From assembly GCA_025200525.1 (NCBI GenBank), contig CM045770.1, forward strand, positions 135,498,200-135,562,199: a stretch of 64,000 bases of DNA. Direction: 5' to 3'. Under the pieces are notes generated by a model, which saw nothing but the letters and a program-made list of their open reading frames with translations, was not told the origin of the DNA and searched no databases. Numbering within the stretch: position 1 is the first letter of the stretch; each line of letters starts with the position of its first letter. The position numbers and the translations under genes were made by a program. This stretch comes from Camellia lanceoleosa (taxonomy: Eukaryota > Streptophyta > Magnoliopsida > Ericales > Theaceae). This document shows positions 46,066-58,155 of this stretch, piece after piece.

Positions 46066-47982
46066 CTAGATGAATTGTCCAACTCCAATGATTGATGAAT
46101 AATTTTTCTTTTAAGTATGTAATTTTGTAATTTTTTTTTACTTTGAGGTAGAGTATAGTTAGTGGCGACTCCAAGAATTTAGGAGGATGGAGTCACTCAA
46201 AAAAACTAAAGTTCCATAAATTTTATGGGAAAAAAAATTAAATTAATTAAAATTTGAACTTCTTCAACTTTAAGTAAAATAACTTCTGATAAAATACTAT
46301 TATCTTAACAAAACAAAAAAAATACATAAATTTTTACAATTGCATTCAATGAAGTACCATTTTTTAGAATTGTTGCATAATAATCTCATTGTTAATAGTT
46401 TAACACCTATTGAAATCCATATAGTTTTTTCACTTTTTAACTCCTAAATCCTTTCAATATGTAAGAGTATGAATCTTCTGAAGAAAAAAAATAAAAACAA
46501 TTGATACCTTGACCGTAAGAGAGAGAGAAAAAAAGAGAAAGGAAAGCAACAAATGGGTTGTTATTATTACTTTGTTAGGATCAATTGGTGATTAAGTAAA
46601 ACACCAAAAAAAAAAAAAATTCAAAGGTTTTGGCAAATTGACGGGGGAATGGACCCAATCAATGCAATAGTAGTGTCGTTCTTGAGTATAATGTAAACAA
46701 TTAGTAGATTTATAGCTGTCAATTTAATTGGGATGTACTTGATTTATAGTAATGTAATTTTTTGCCATCTATTTGATGATATAAATTTATAATATTTCAT
46801 TTTATTTTTAAAAGTTATTGTTTACATTCTATCATTTTTGTTTCCGTTGTATACTTAATGATTTTTTGGGTGTAAATATAATTCCCCTGAAGTTAGTTGG
46901 AAAAAAAAGTCAAACCCAAGTACAGGCCCAAGTTGGAAGCCCAATCACTCCTCGGTATGGGCTTGGAGTTTTTTAAAAATGGATCTACCGGACTCAATCT
47001 GATTGGATGGATCAGGTCGGGCCAAGCCATTTTTACAATCCTAATGCTCTACATCAGTCTTTTGCTTTATTTTCTATTTTCTATCTTCTTCTTTTTTTTC
47101 ACTTTGTTTAATACTTCCTTTTACCTTGATGGAGAAAATATGTCAAATAAAAATTTAATCAGTATATTATGGATTGTATAGAATAAACTTGAAGCACATA
47201 TTAATAAGAGAAACAGTAAACTTTAGATAAAATTCTAAATATAATATTATTGTTCAGGAAAGAAGTGGTTCGTTGACAATGAGAAGTCAACAATGTACTA
47301 CAACTGTTTAATTGAATTTTCAAAATTTATTATTAATTTGATAAAATAAATATTAAACAAATATTTTAAATTTTTAAAAATTATTTTTACTCTGTAAAAG
47401 AGAAAAAAATCATATAAAAATAAGGAATGTTGTTAATTTTTTGTTTTATTTTATCAAGCTAGATTTTAAAATTTTAACAAATTTTATTTTCTTTTTTTCA
47501 TTGAAATCCTAATCATTTGCCGAAATGGCCGGCCACATAACCCATTATGGGCTATTTTGGCACTAAAGAATTAATTATTTAAATTTTTTTATAAAAATAT
47601 GTGTAAAAAAATAATGACAAGAATTAATTTTTTAATAATGACTTTTTGATTGGTAAATTAAAAAATTATTATAAAAAAAAGTCAATTATCTTTTCTATTT
47701 TTTTTTTCCCCAAATCTTTTCATATAAAAAAATGGGAGAATTATATACAGTTGGAATAAGAGGAAAAAAAAATACTAACACATGGAGGGATGCAAGTGAC
47801 ATTTGCACTACCATAACTTTTTATTTTCACCCCACCACAGCCACACTTACACCCTCATATGTTTGTAATCTTTTTCCCTTCTCCCACCTATTTCCCTCCA
47901 AAAAAAAAAAAAAAAAAACTAAAAAAAATAAAATAAAATAAATAAGTAAAACAATTTGGTCCAAAACAACCCTGTTTGTTAT
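46066..47982. other. AT-rich spacer without genes
   Basis: Right flank of the chromovirus insertion. Poly(A) tracts and a short GC-richer patch at 46900-47030; no ORF with a recognisable domain. Confidence 0.5.
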
Positions 47983-48805
47983 TGTTGGTGCTAAAATTTG
48001 GAAATTTTTCGTCGATAGATTGTTCACATGGCAAGACTGGTTAATGCAGTTGACATGGCATAAGGATGACATGGCAAGATTAGTTAATATGGCTGACATA
48101 AGGATGTGTTGAAGATAGAAGGATAAGGAAGATGGCGGCAGAAAATCAAGGAAGCAGTTCCTAAAATGTTGGGATAGATATGCAAAAAGGCAGAGAATCA
48201 AGGAAGATCAGAACCAAAAGCTAGAAACCAAGTATAAAAGAGAGCTAGGTGTAGAGAAAAAGGGCAACACACCATCAATCACGCTCATAAAGAATTATGT
48301 TGGAAATGGTTGGAAAATTCTAGGTAAAATCAGAATTTTTTCCTAAGTTTGGTCTATTTTTTAGGTGGGCCCCATGCGTCAATTGTCGCGGGTCAAAGTG
48401 GTAACACGTTCTATGCCGCGTTGTGATTCACGTGGTATATTTGGTTGCTCAAAACCATTACCGGGTGAATGGGAAATTGAAGCCATAGTATGCTCCATGG
48501 AAATATTAATTCCAGATATAAACTGGTTCGGCTTTACTGTACACCCAAACAGGTCTCTTCCCGTTTTTATCTGTTTGAATTTTGAACCCAAGAGATTTAA
48601 ATCTGTTTAATTCAAAACCAAACAGGTTTCATACATGTTCAAACAGGTTTGCACCTGTTTAATTCAAAACCTGCAGTCACCAATCCATCTATAAATAGGA
48701 CAGCCCTCATTTGATGTTTCATTGAGAAAATTCGTACGTCACATCTGCAAATTTATTCTTCATTTTGCTGCATTTAATTTTTGTCAAAAAGAGTGTAAAC
48801 ACTTA
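47983..48805 (+). repeat. 5' LTR of the Tat element, first part
   Basis: From the TG start to the Harbinger target TTA (48803-48805). It includes AAACAGGTTT-like repeats (48550-48660) and a TATA-like CTATAAATAGG at about 48690, a likely promoter for the LTR. Confidence 0.8.
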
Positions 48806-49907
48806 GGGTGTGTTTGATTGGACGGACTGGATAAGGGGGGATTAGAATCCATCGGACTTGAGTCCTGGGACTGTGAATCGCCCGGACTATTTGGCTGGAT
48901 TGGATGTGTATTGTAATAACCCCGACCCTGATTAGTGTTAATTGGGATTTAATTATATCTAATAGTAATTAAGAGGAAATCCGGAATTAAATTGCAGGTC
49001 ACTTGCATGAATTTTTTGTTTTTATCTGTTTAAGTTTTAAACCTTAATTCGCAAATTGGAAGCCTTATCGGCACCCGATTCCGAAATTGATTGGTGTTCT
49101 GAACTCGTGAGGTTTTATGTAATTTAATGGTATAATTATCTGAAAAATTATTAGGAATGATTAAACTAGATTAATTTGAGCCAATTAAAGAGTTTGTCGT
49201 AATTACAGAAATGCCCTTGTTAGTGGGTCTTGTAGGCAACATGTTTTGAGTTCATCTACACTTAAACAAAAACACTCTCCTCAGCCATTTCTTGTTCCAA
49301 ACCGATTTAGAGAGGGAGAGAGTGAAGAAAGCTAGATTTCATCAAGGAATTGCTTGGAGAATTAGGAAGATTGAAGAAGCCTTGCATTGTCCACCTTACA
49401 CACCTTGCATTCACGAATTAGGTATGAATTTCACCCTCTTGAACTAGAATTCAGATTGTTCTTGCGTGATTCTTGGGTAGATTGGAGTTTATTGATGGAA
49501 GTGGGTTTAAAATGTGGAGTTGGAGCCTAGTTCATGCATGCATGTACATGTCCTTGGCATATGAAGTTGTTTTGTATTAATCTCTACATGCATGTACATG
49601 CTTTTGCTTAAGTCCATGAACTCATCAGGTTTTTCCAAAAAATATACCATTTGATCATGTTTTGAAGTTGTAAAATGCATTTGAATTCAAGAATGTTGGA
49701 TTTCACTTTGTTCTTGAAATGGGTTTGTAATTGGTGCTCAAATTTGCTCACTCTTGGCCCTTGCATGTGCAAATTGCTTTTGAAACTTGTTATACATTGT
49801 GTTTAAAGTGTTTTTCCAGATTCTGGGCCCAAGAGGTTGAGTTTTGGGTTGTTGAATGCTTGGTTCGAACTTGGAAGACAAATCTGGAAATTCTAGATTT
49901 TGCTTCC

Positions 49908-50227
49908 TCGCTCGAGCGAAGGATTCCTCGCTCGAGCGAGCCCTTTTATTTTCCAATCTCGCTTGAGCGGAGAATCGAGCGACCATCGCGCGTAGGATTG
50001 CAGCATCCAGTACTTTTGCATTTTCATCAGATCGCTCGAGCGAAGGAGTTCTCGCTCGAGCGAAGCCTTTGATTTTGGAAGCTCGCTCGAGCGAGCATCG
50101 CGCGGAAAATTTCAACATCCAGTATTTTTACTGTTTCATCAGACCGCTCGAGCGAGGGAATGTTCGCTCGAGCGAACCCTTTGATTTTGGAAGCTCGCTC
50201 GAGAGAAGGAAGGCTCGCTCGAGCGAG
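49908..50227. repeat. Dense array of CGCTCGAGCG palindromes in solo LTR 2
   Basis: About ten copies of CGCTCGAGCG, often paired as CGCTCGAGCGAAGG ... TCGCTCGAGCGA, arranged within larger semi-repeats of about 110 bp (GCGCG, then AGTACTTTTGCA / AGTATTTTTACTG, then ATCAGA). It is much denser than in solo LTR 1. Short ORFs on both strands here are by-products. Confidence 0.92.
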
Positions 50228-50620
50228 ACCCCTGTTTTCAGCAACTTTTGTAAAATATTTTCTACGGCATTTTTGCATCCACATTCCATCCTAGGCATTC
50301 CTAGGCCATGATTAAGACTCCATACTAAGGTTAAAGGGTTAAGTACACACCTAGAATTGTTAACGTAAGTTTTGATACGATTCGAAGTGCGCATTTCAAG
50401 TGTGTACCCATTATGTGACTATGTAGGTCGTGTGCCGTAGTTGGTTGATCGTTTGGCTTCACCTATCAGTTTCAACGCCCACTGTGAGTAATAACTCTGT
50501 AAAGTTATGTTCAACTTTAAGTATTTTCTAACTGATATGGTATGATCTGATTTCTGAAATACTATGTTATGAATTATGAAAGATTGTCCAATTTTCTGAA
50601 ATGTATTGTGGCACTCGTAG

Positions 50621-50823
50621 TCCATATGGCCCTCGCCCGGGGGAAACAATACCGTGGCATATGGCCCCTCGGAAACAATATCATGACATATGGCCCTCGC
50701 CGGAAACAATACATGACATATGGCCCTCGCCCGGGGGAAACAATACCGTGGCATATGGCCTTCGCCCGGGGGAAACAATACCGTGACATACGGCCCTTGC
50801 CTGGGGGAAACAATACCATGGCT
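50621..50823. repeat. GC-rich minisatellite, about six units, in solo LTR 2
   Basis: Units of about 27-36 bp: ATGGCCCTCGCCCGGGGGAA then ACAATACCGTGGCAT; two units are shortened by loss of the CCGGG part. The matching region of solo LTR 1 (about 5490-5530) has only one copy-like stretch, so the array expanded after the copies diverged. Confidence 0.92.
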
Positions 50824-51545
50824 ACTTGCGCGCAAGACGAGGACCTTTATGGTTGTTGGTACCAACTTTATTGTGGTCTTTGGACCTAATTGATCGGATA
50901 GCTATGGGTGTACCACATATGATTTTATGCAAGAATTTGTATATGAATATGAATATGGGAATGTTTATGAAAATGATTTGGAATCTGAAAATGCATAAGA
51001 CTCTGTTTCTGATAAGATTGTGTTTCTGAGATAAACTCTGATTTCTGACTCTGTAATAGACATCATTCATTAACCCCTTTACTCTGTTATTATTCACTGG
51101 GCCTTCGCTCACAGCTTATTATATATATATATATGTAGGTGAGACGACACAAGACCCTGGCCAGAGTTTATGGCCTCCTGTTTCCCTTTTTGGTCAGCCA
51201 GCTGTTGCGCCTCCCGAGGAGGTTCCAGTCAAAGCCTACCCCAAGGCAGTTTTGTTTTATGCTAGTCAACGGTTGTGTTTTGTAAAGTTGGATCTTGGGG
51301 CATACTTATGTAAATATTTTGTACATATGGGTGTTTCTGGCTAGCATGTTTATATATATAAATAAGTTTTAAATCTTCTGTCCCATGTATGTCATCACAG
51401 CTCATCGGACCTTGTCTATTTTACTTTATTGCTTCCGCAGCCCCTTATTAATTGTTAATCTGTTTGGAGGCCGTAGGTAATCCACGGATTACTGGCCGGT
51501 TACGTCGCTAAACCTAGAGGGGCAGGTTTGGGTCGTGACATGTAT

Positions 51546-53364
51546 CCTGTGTTTGTTTTTTCATGGGATTAGATGTCTGGAAAGGACTATTTTTAGTGAA
51601 TCCAACGTTTGTTTTTTCATGGGATTAGATGACTGGATAGAATAATGAACAAAAGACTATTTTACCCTTTTCCAAGTGTTTACTAAATAACAATATTAAA
51701 TCTGTCTTTAAATGTAATCTTTATTTATAATTGATTAGTGGACCACAATTAATTATTTAATTTTTTCAAATGTTTTTTTTTAGCACCATTGTTTTTTTTT
51801 TCAAAGTTTGAAACATATATATTTCCAATATTTATATTTTTTAATGATCACATTTTTTCAATATAAATGAGACCATGTCCCTTCTAATTTTTATCTAACA
51901 CAAAAATTATTTCTCCAACACAACTTTTGAAGCTGAGCTTAATTTAGTAGAACTTGGCACAGTGGTTTGTTGAGCTTGAGTTTGAGTTGAGAAAACATGC
52001 TATTTCAAATTATGCTTCCTAAAAACAAGGATGTTCAGAGTAATTATTAGGAAATGATATTCACACTTCCCTTTCAGGTTATTTTTTTTGTCCTCTTGCT
52101 TCTCACTAGGGGAGTTTGAATCTCATTTCCCTAATTAAAACATGTTCCAATCTGTTTGCAAGAATTCAAAATTATATGTATCTGCCATTTCCACTGCTAA
52201 TTGTATCCATTTACAATGAAATTAGTGCAGACACATATTGGCAAGCTACTGGAATATTCATCAGCATGAAATTGGTGCTTTTTCAATTAACAAATCACAA
52301 GCATTCCACAACTAATTATGCCTAAACACATATCAAATGGATCAAATGCAATAGAGTAGCAGAAACTGCATTTTAGATAATATTCTGTTATGAAAAGAAC
52401 TTGTCATCTGTGGCCAAGAACATGAATTGCTCCAAAAATTATTTCTCCAACACAACACACCAGCACTTCATGGTCTTATATCCAACACAACAACACTCCA
52501 TAAATGAACAAAAATTATATGAACACTAGCACTCCAACACTCCATAAATGTCCAACACAACAGACTAGCACTCTATAAATGAACAAAAATTATTTTTATC
52601 CAACACAACACACCAACACTTCATATTGACACCAACAAATCCACAAAACACACCAATTAACAATCATCCAAATAACTGTGTACAGCAACCAAAATAAAAA
52701 CAACCAACATCAAAGTGGTATATGTTCATAAGGATGTCAGTAGGTACAAATATTTGTTCCTACAACTAGTAGTCTTCAACAACAAAAACAAAAGCATCCC
52801 ATGACTAGATGAGTTAGAGGCACCAAATCATGATATAATAATTTAACCCACAAAATATGGTGCTTGACAAATAAAAAAAGCAACAATTAAGTCTACGGAG
52901 CATAACCCAAAAACCAAATATTCCCATCACATGTCACAAGTTTGTTATGGAGCATTCCTACTTAGCAACCTCATTACCCACCTCAGCCTATCATCATGTG
53001 TCAAGCTGAAGAACATGTCAAGCTTTTGGACATCATGGGATATGATTTCGCAAGCATCTAACCTTTCATCTACTTAATTGGCAACTTTGTAAGTTCATCA
53101 TTTAATGATGCTCGTTTTGATGCGACATCATGTGAATACCCCATCCTTTTTCCAATGAATTCGACTTCTCATTGGTTTTACCCATGACATCCACCAACTT
53201 GTCGCAAACATAGACGACTCTTCAACTACATCATCATCGATCTTGATCTTTTCTTGTCTTTCTTTTGGCGAGAACTCTCACAAGCTCATTTGAGTTCTTT
53301 GAGTTTGAACAATCCATTCCTTCACCGGTGACTATTTACTCCCATTTGTTCAAGAAAAGTGTCA
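51546..53364. other. Harbinger 3' non-coding region
   Basis: Non-coding. A direct duplication, GTTTGTTTTTTCATGGGATT, occurs at about 51549 and 51609. At 52440-52640 there are repeats of CAACACAACA, CACTCCATAAATG and AACAAAAATTAT. No additional ORF. Confidence 0.6.
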
Positions 53365-54015
53365 TTATCCAAGGCCATGCAACAATACATCTTCCTCGGC
53401 ATTCATAGCCTCAATCGCATCGGGGCCCTTGACAAATTCCAGAGCTCTATCCTTGCCAAATATTTGAATCCATTCATCAAAATATGGGAAAGTTTTGTTC
53501 CTCAAGTGTTTTGCATCAGTGTCCCTCTGCAATGACCAACTAATCCCAGTTAATATAGGAAAGTGTATTTCAAAAGTAGTTACATAAACATGTAGCAATA
53601 AAAATAAAAAAATTAAAAAAAAGTGTCTACATCATGGTAACTTTACCCGAACATATGCCTCCCATACACTATCACTCTCCACATCGATTCTTTTTTCAGT
53701 GTCATTCCATCCAAACCCACTAGTAGCAAGCATACCGGACACAGAATTATAGTGCTTCTTCCATATTTTAATTTTTGATTCAATATGGGGACAACCACGT
53801 AAATCTGTCCCAGGTAATATATCCGCCAATTTAGTTTCCAGTCTTGCAAGATAGCCCGCCTTGAAAGCATTATCAACTTTCATTCCTTCATTAACAATGG
53901 ACACCAATGCTGAAATTAGAGCATCCTCTTCACGTGGGCTCCAAATTCGCCTTTGTTTTGACGAATCAACCTTGTCATTATTTTTCTTACGAGAACTAGA
54001 TACCTCATTATCCAT
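53365..54015 (-). CDS. Harbinger ORF1: Myb/SANT-like DNA-binding protein, one intron
   Basis: The accessory protein of PIF/Pong-type elements, thought to help the transposase bind DNA. The start at 54015 (MDNEVSSSRKKN) is preferred to the upstream in-frame ATG at 54030 because coding-like sequence begins there. The Myb/SANT-like domain has WSPREEDALISALVSI, LRGCPHIESKIKIWKKHYN and SGFGWNDTEKRI, ending VWEAYVR. A GT-AG intron (53527-53646) joins in phase to RDTDAKHLRNKTFPYFDEW, a segment that follows this domain in the family. The stop is at 53365. No stop interrupts the spliced frame; whether it is still expressed is unknown. Confidence 0.8.
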
Positions 54016-54316
54016 GCCTAAAGTAATCATTCAACATTTCATACGCATTACAATAAATCATTAATAACTCATAAAATAAATTGTCAGATATTAATAAAAA
54101 TACATTTTCAACATCCACATTGTCACATATTAATAAAAATACCTCATCAAATAATTCAACATCCACATTGTCACATATTAATAGAAATACATAGCAATGT
54201 CACATTAAAAATTTAAATGGTTTAACAACAAATCAAAGTAGAGCACAATAGTAATGAAAATTAACACTAAACTATTCTCATCCAGCCCCCCCACTAGCCA
54301 ACCAATCATTGTACAA
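54016..54316. other. Spacer between the two Harbinger genes
   Basis: AT-rich; TATTAATA(A/G)AAATAC and AACATCCACATTGTCACATA repeats at about 54080-54195. It should hold the ORF1 promoter and the 3' end of the transposase gene, which lie head to tail on the minus strand. Confidence 0.5.
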
Positions 54317-55687
54317 TTACATAGCAAGTGTATCCCGCCACACAGTCCATTCATTAGATGTCTCAACAGTATCAATGAAATCATCTCCCATTGGTGGTTG
54401 ATTTTCTCCGTCATCATCGTCATTCTCTATAGGGTCAACTGCCATCTCTCGTCGAATGAAATTGTGTAACAGGCAACATGCTGTGATAATACGATTTTGG
54501 GTTCTAATGGGGTAGTATGATGCACTGTGAAGTATTGCCCACCTCATTTTCAACAATCCAAAACACCTTTCTATGACATTCCTGGCTTGTGCATGTTTCA
54601 TATTGAAATATTCTTGGTAATTATTTGGAGTTGCCCCTTCTCTCCAAATGGACACATGGTATCGCTGACCACGGTAAGGTGCTAAGAATCCTTGCCCATT
54701 TGTATAGCCCGCATCCACTAGGTAGTAGTAACCTGTGTGTGGAATGTTATGCATTAAACTCAATTATTATACACGAACTTAGGAAGAATTAAGTATCATG
54801 AAATTACCATTTGGAATCCTTAGGCCATTAGGCCGATTGATCGCATCTCTTAAAACCCTAGAGTCGGCCGCTGACCCTTCCCACCCCGGCAACACATATA
54901 TGAAATTCATTTGTTGGGAGCAAACTCCTAGAACATTAGTAGCAATATCTCCCTTTCTTGTCCTATACCTTGCTTGATGAATCAGGGGTACACGAACTCT
55001 AATATAGGTGCCATCAAGTGCTCCAAGACAATTCTAAACAAACCAGTTGAATAGTTATGGTTTTTTGTTTTCGGTAAAATAGAGAACAAAAGAAAATAAA
55101 AAAAAAATAATGTAAAGTTATCAAATTTGTGGACAATATATTTACCTGGAAGCAATTCCACCGTGGATCTGTGTTTGCTTCGGTAATAGGATTTGGTGTA
55201 CTAAGTAAGTTGGCTTGTAGGCGTAGCACAGCCTTTAACACATCATTGACATATCGACTAACAAATCATCGGATCTATAGAAATTGAACTTAACATTTCG
55301 TATTTTCAAATGTTGTGCCAAAATGAAGAGGAAGAAGGCCACCTTCTCTTCTAAAGTGACATGTTTTGAAGGTCCTAACCCACCAATTGTATGAATCATA
55401 TTGCACAAAGTCATAAAAGAACGACGATCTATACGGAGTTGTTCAATACATGTTATGTCACTTTCTCTCACTAAACGGTTAATATGATCCATTTGTTCTT
55501 GCAACCGATTGGGTCCTCTAATAAGATTACGTGGATACTTAAATAAATACTTCTTCAAGATTACTTGAATGACAACAGAAGCTACAGTGCATAAGGCAAA
55601 TAGCTCTTGCATTACAACTTGCAATACTACGTACAATTCAAGCTCATCATTACTCTCATCGTCAAAGTCATTGATATTCTCATCCAT
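54317..55687 (-). pseudogene. Harbinger transposase, two introns and one frameshift
   Basis: DDE transposase (DDE_4 / plant Harbinger type) that cuts and pastes the element. Exon 1 (from 55687) has an N-terminal region (RGPNRLQEQMDHINRLV, FMTLCNMI, VTLEEKVAFFLFILAQH). Intron 1 is 55034-55145 and intron 2 is 54733-54807, both GT-AG and phase-consistent. The catalytic acidic residues are visible: D in [15 protein letters not shown] in [19 protein letters not shown] in ARNVIERCFGLLKMRW. The stop is at 54317. A frameshift near 55250-55265 (after FNFYRSDDL) puts the end of exon 1, VLKAVLRLQANLL, in another frame. Otherwise complete, with all three active-site residues, so this copy decayed recently relative to its neighbours. 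Confidence 0.88.
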
Positions 55688-57394
55688 CTATAAAAATAAA
55701 TTATCATACAAAAACCATTTAGAATTACAAATAATATAAAGAATGAAACATATAACATATAACAATCTACTTTTCACTTCAAGAGAAGTTTTAAATGTAG
55801 AAAAACATGACAAAACTTCAAAAAGTTATGTGCTTTATATAATAGATATGTGCTTTTCAAGTACTGTTGCCAACATGTCTATAAAATTTGGTTCAAGAGT
55901 GTCAAATGGAAGAGTGGCAGGCACATAAGTTTTAAATTTGCTTTTCAAGTATTGTAGCTCTTATGTTTTAAATTTTTCTCAATTTATTCATAAAACTAAT
56001 TTTTGTTAAAAATTAAACAGAAAATAACATGTTAACAATCACGTAATATAAAAATATTTTATTACTTATAACTCACACTCTGACATAAATTAAAATCTAA
56101 TATAATAAAATATTTTTTATAAGTTTTTGGATTGCACTCAACACTCTTTTAAGTTTTAAATGGTAAGAATATCAGTAGAGAATAATGTGATTACGAATCT
56201 TAATAATTTCAGAATTTGGAACCAATTAGTATAAGAAAGGTGATTTTTAATTATTTATTTTAACATGAATCATATTTTTAAGTTAAGTAGAAAATTGGTA
56301 ATCACAAAAACAAACACCATAACTGTGTTTAAAAAAATAAATGGCATATTTATAATTATACTTTTCATTTATCTTTATTAATGGTTGTAATTATTAGATT
56401 AATTTAACTTATTTTAAAATATATATATATATATATTTAATAGATTAAATTATCAAAATGGGTTAAGGAGGAGCATAGGGCTGCACTATAGCAGCCCTTC
56501 AGATGCTCTGTTTTTTTGTTAAATGAGTTCCAAGTGCTAACAATGGCAGGGCAACAAAGATTACTACAAAACATGACTTCACATACTATTAACAACCATT
56601 ATACAAACCCAGCAAAACATGTATACTTCACATACTATTAACAACCATTATACAAACCCAGCAAAACATGTATACAAAACATGACTTCACAGAACATGAC
56701 TTCACAAAACATGTATACAAACCCAGCACCATTAACAACCATTAACAATTAAATGAGTTGCTGCTGTTTTTTGAAGGCTCAAAAAAAAAAAAAAAAAAAA
56801 TACAACAACAACAACAACAAATACAGACCCACAACCCATCAAAATAGGCATACCATAAACAAAATCCCTCAAATCTGGTTTGGTGAAGAGAGAAAAAAAA
56901 AAAAAAAACTTGAAAGAAACAAAAAAATAATTACAGAGAGAAAACAAAATTGAACCAAATCAGCCACAAAACAACCCAAATTGAAATAAAAAATATATAC
57001 CAAGCAAAATGGAAGATGAAGAAAGGGTTTCAAACCTGAGTGTAGATGATAAAATTGAGCCACAAAACAGATGAATCGCCTCTAGGGTTTTGCCGTTTTG
57101 CCTCTTCTCAGCAAATGATCTGTGCTCTCACAATTACAGAGGAAGAAAATGGCTTAATATGAGGGCAAATCGGTCATCTCACCCCTCTAATCCAAACAGT
57201 GTATAATCCTACCAAAATTATCCTACACCCCCCCCCCCCGGACAGTGGAATCCCCCATATGGGGGATAAGGAATCCGCCGGACATGGAGTCCGGCTGGAT
57301 TAAAAAAAAAACAAACAACGGACAAGGAAGCTTCAATGGATTACAATCCAAACAGTGTATTATCCCCCCCTTATCCGGTCAATCAAACACCCCC
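55688..57394. other. Harbinger 5' non-coding region and right terminus
   Basis: AT-rich. Direct repeats of TACTATTAACAACCATTATA and CCAGCAAAACATGTATAC occur at 56570-56730. A run of C (57229-57239) and GAATCC/GGATT-rich subterminal sequence precede the right TIR; GTATAATCCTACC-like motifs echo the left end. Confidence 0.6.
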
Positions 57395-58115
57395 TTAGTG
57401 TGTTCGTTAGGCAAACAATTTGTAGTGCTGCTATTGTTTGTAGTTGATCATTTCATCCTGGGAGATAGACGTCCACATTCTGCAAGCACCGTGGAGATGA
57501 CGAATCTGTCTTAAGGACACAGTGTCAAACACTGGACTTGATCAGAATAATATTCAAGATATTAATCAAGTAAGTTATTTATTTATTTTCTGATTTTATT
57601 ATTATTTATTTAAATCAGATTTTAATTTTGTTTTGGTAACAAAATAAAATCTGTTTTTATTTATTTAATTCTATTTTTAGTTTGATTTTTGTAATCAAAC
57701 ATTTTTCTCTCATTTCTTTTATTTCTTTATATTCTAGTTGTTGTTTAGTACACAACAGAATTTAATCTATTTAAATACAGTGAAGATTGTCTAACAAATT
57801 ATTTAGGAGTAGTTTTAAATTAGCCATTTTAGGAGTAGATTAAATTTCTCTCTATCGACAGCTATATTTTTTCATTTTTTTGTTCTTATTTAAGTTCTTA
57901 TAACTAGTAACAAGTGACAATTTAATTGAATAAATACATATTCTATTCTATTCTATTCCATTTCTTCTCTATTTAATTATCTCTAGGGAAGTCTTTAATC
58001 TGTTTAAGGTATATAACTCAACCATAAAGTCTGATATTTTTGTGTTTTTTTAAAATTTGTTCAAGTTTGTCGATCAATCGCTGTTGATTGGTCCTAAACC
58101 AAATTTTTGATAACA
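57395..58115 (+). repeat. 5' LTR of the Tat element, second part
   Basis: Begins with the second TTA of the Harbinger target duplication (57395-57397) and ends TTTTTGATAACA at 58115. TTCTATTCTATTCTATTCCA at about 57940 is a short pentamer repeat. Confidence 0.8.
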
Positions 58116-58120
58116 TAAAT

Positions 58121-58139
58121 TGGTATGCCTGGTGGGACC
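58121..58139 (+). promoter_or_regulatory. Primer binding site region of the Tat element
   Basis: TGGTATGCCTGGTGGGACC, five bases after the LTR end; it looks like a mutated form of a primer-binding sequence seen in plant Ty3 elements. The tRNA partner is not certain. Confidence 0.6.
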
Positions 58140-58155
58140 ATTCTAACTTGGAGTA

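Larger units (their letters stand above)
48912..51540 (+). mobile_element. Solo LTR 2, 2629 bp, inserted in the Harbinger transposon
   Basis: TGTAATAACCCCGACC to TTTGGGTCGTGACA, with perfect 5-bp duplications TGTAT at 48907-48911 and 51541-51545. Same family and strand as solo LTR 1. It lies about 100 bp inside the left TIR. No internal retrotransposon sequence remains. Confidence 0.95.
48806..57394 (-). mobile_element. PIF/Harbinger DNA transposon with both ORFs
   Basis: Terminal inverted repeats GGGTGTGTTTGATTGG (left) and GGGGGTGTTTGATTGACCGG (right, reverse complement), flanked by TTA on both sides (48803-48805 and 57395-57397), the PIF/Harbinger target preference. It carries a transposase and a Myb-like protein, both minus. 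A solo LTR occupies 48912-51540; without it the transposon is about 6.0 kb. It is a potentially autonomous type of element, but the transposase has a frameshift. Confidence 0.93.

Noticed and set aside
50419..50889. 148-codon and 106-codon ORFs in solo LTR 2
   Set aside because: They are translations of the GC-rich minisatellite and have no counterpart in solo LTRs 1 and 3.
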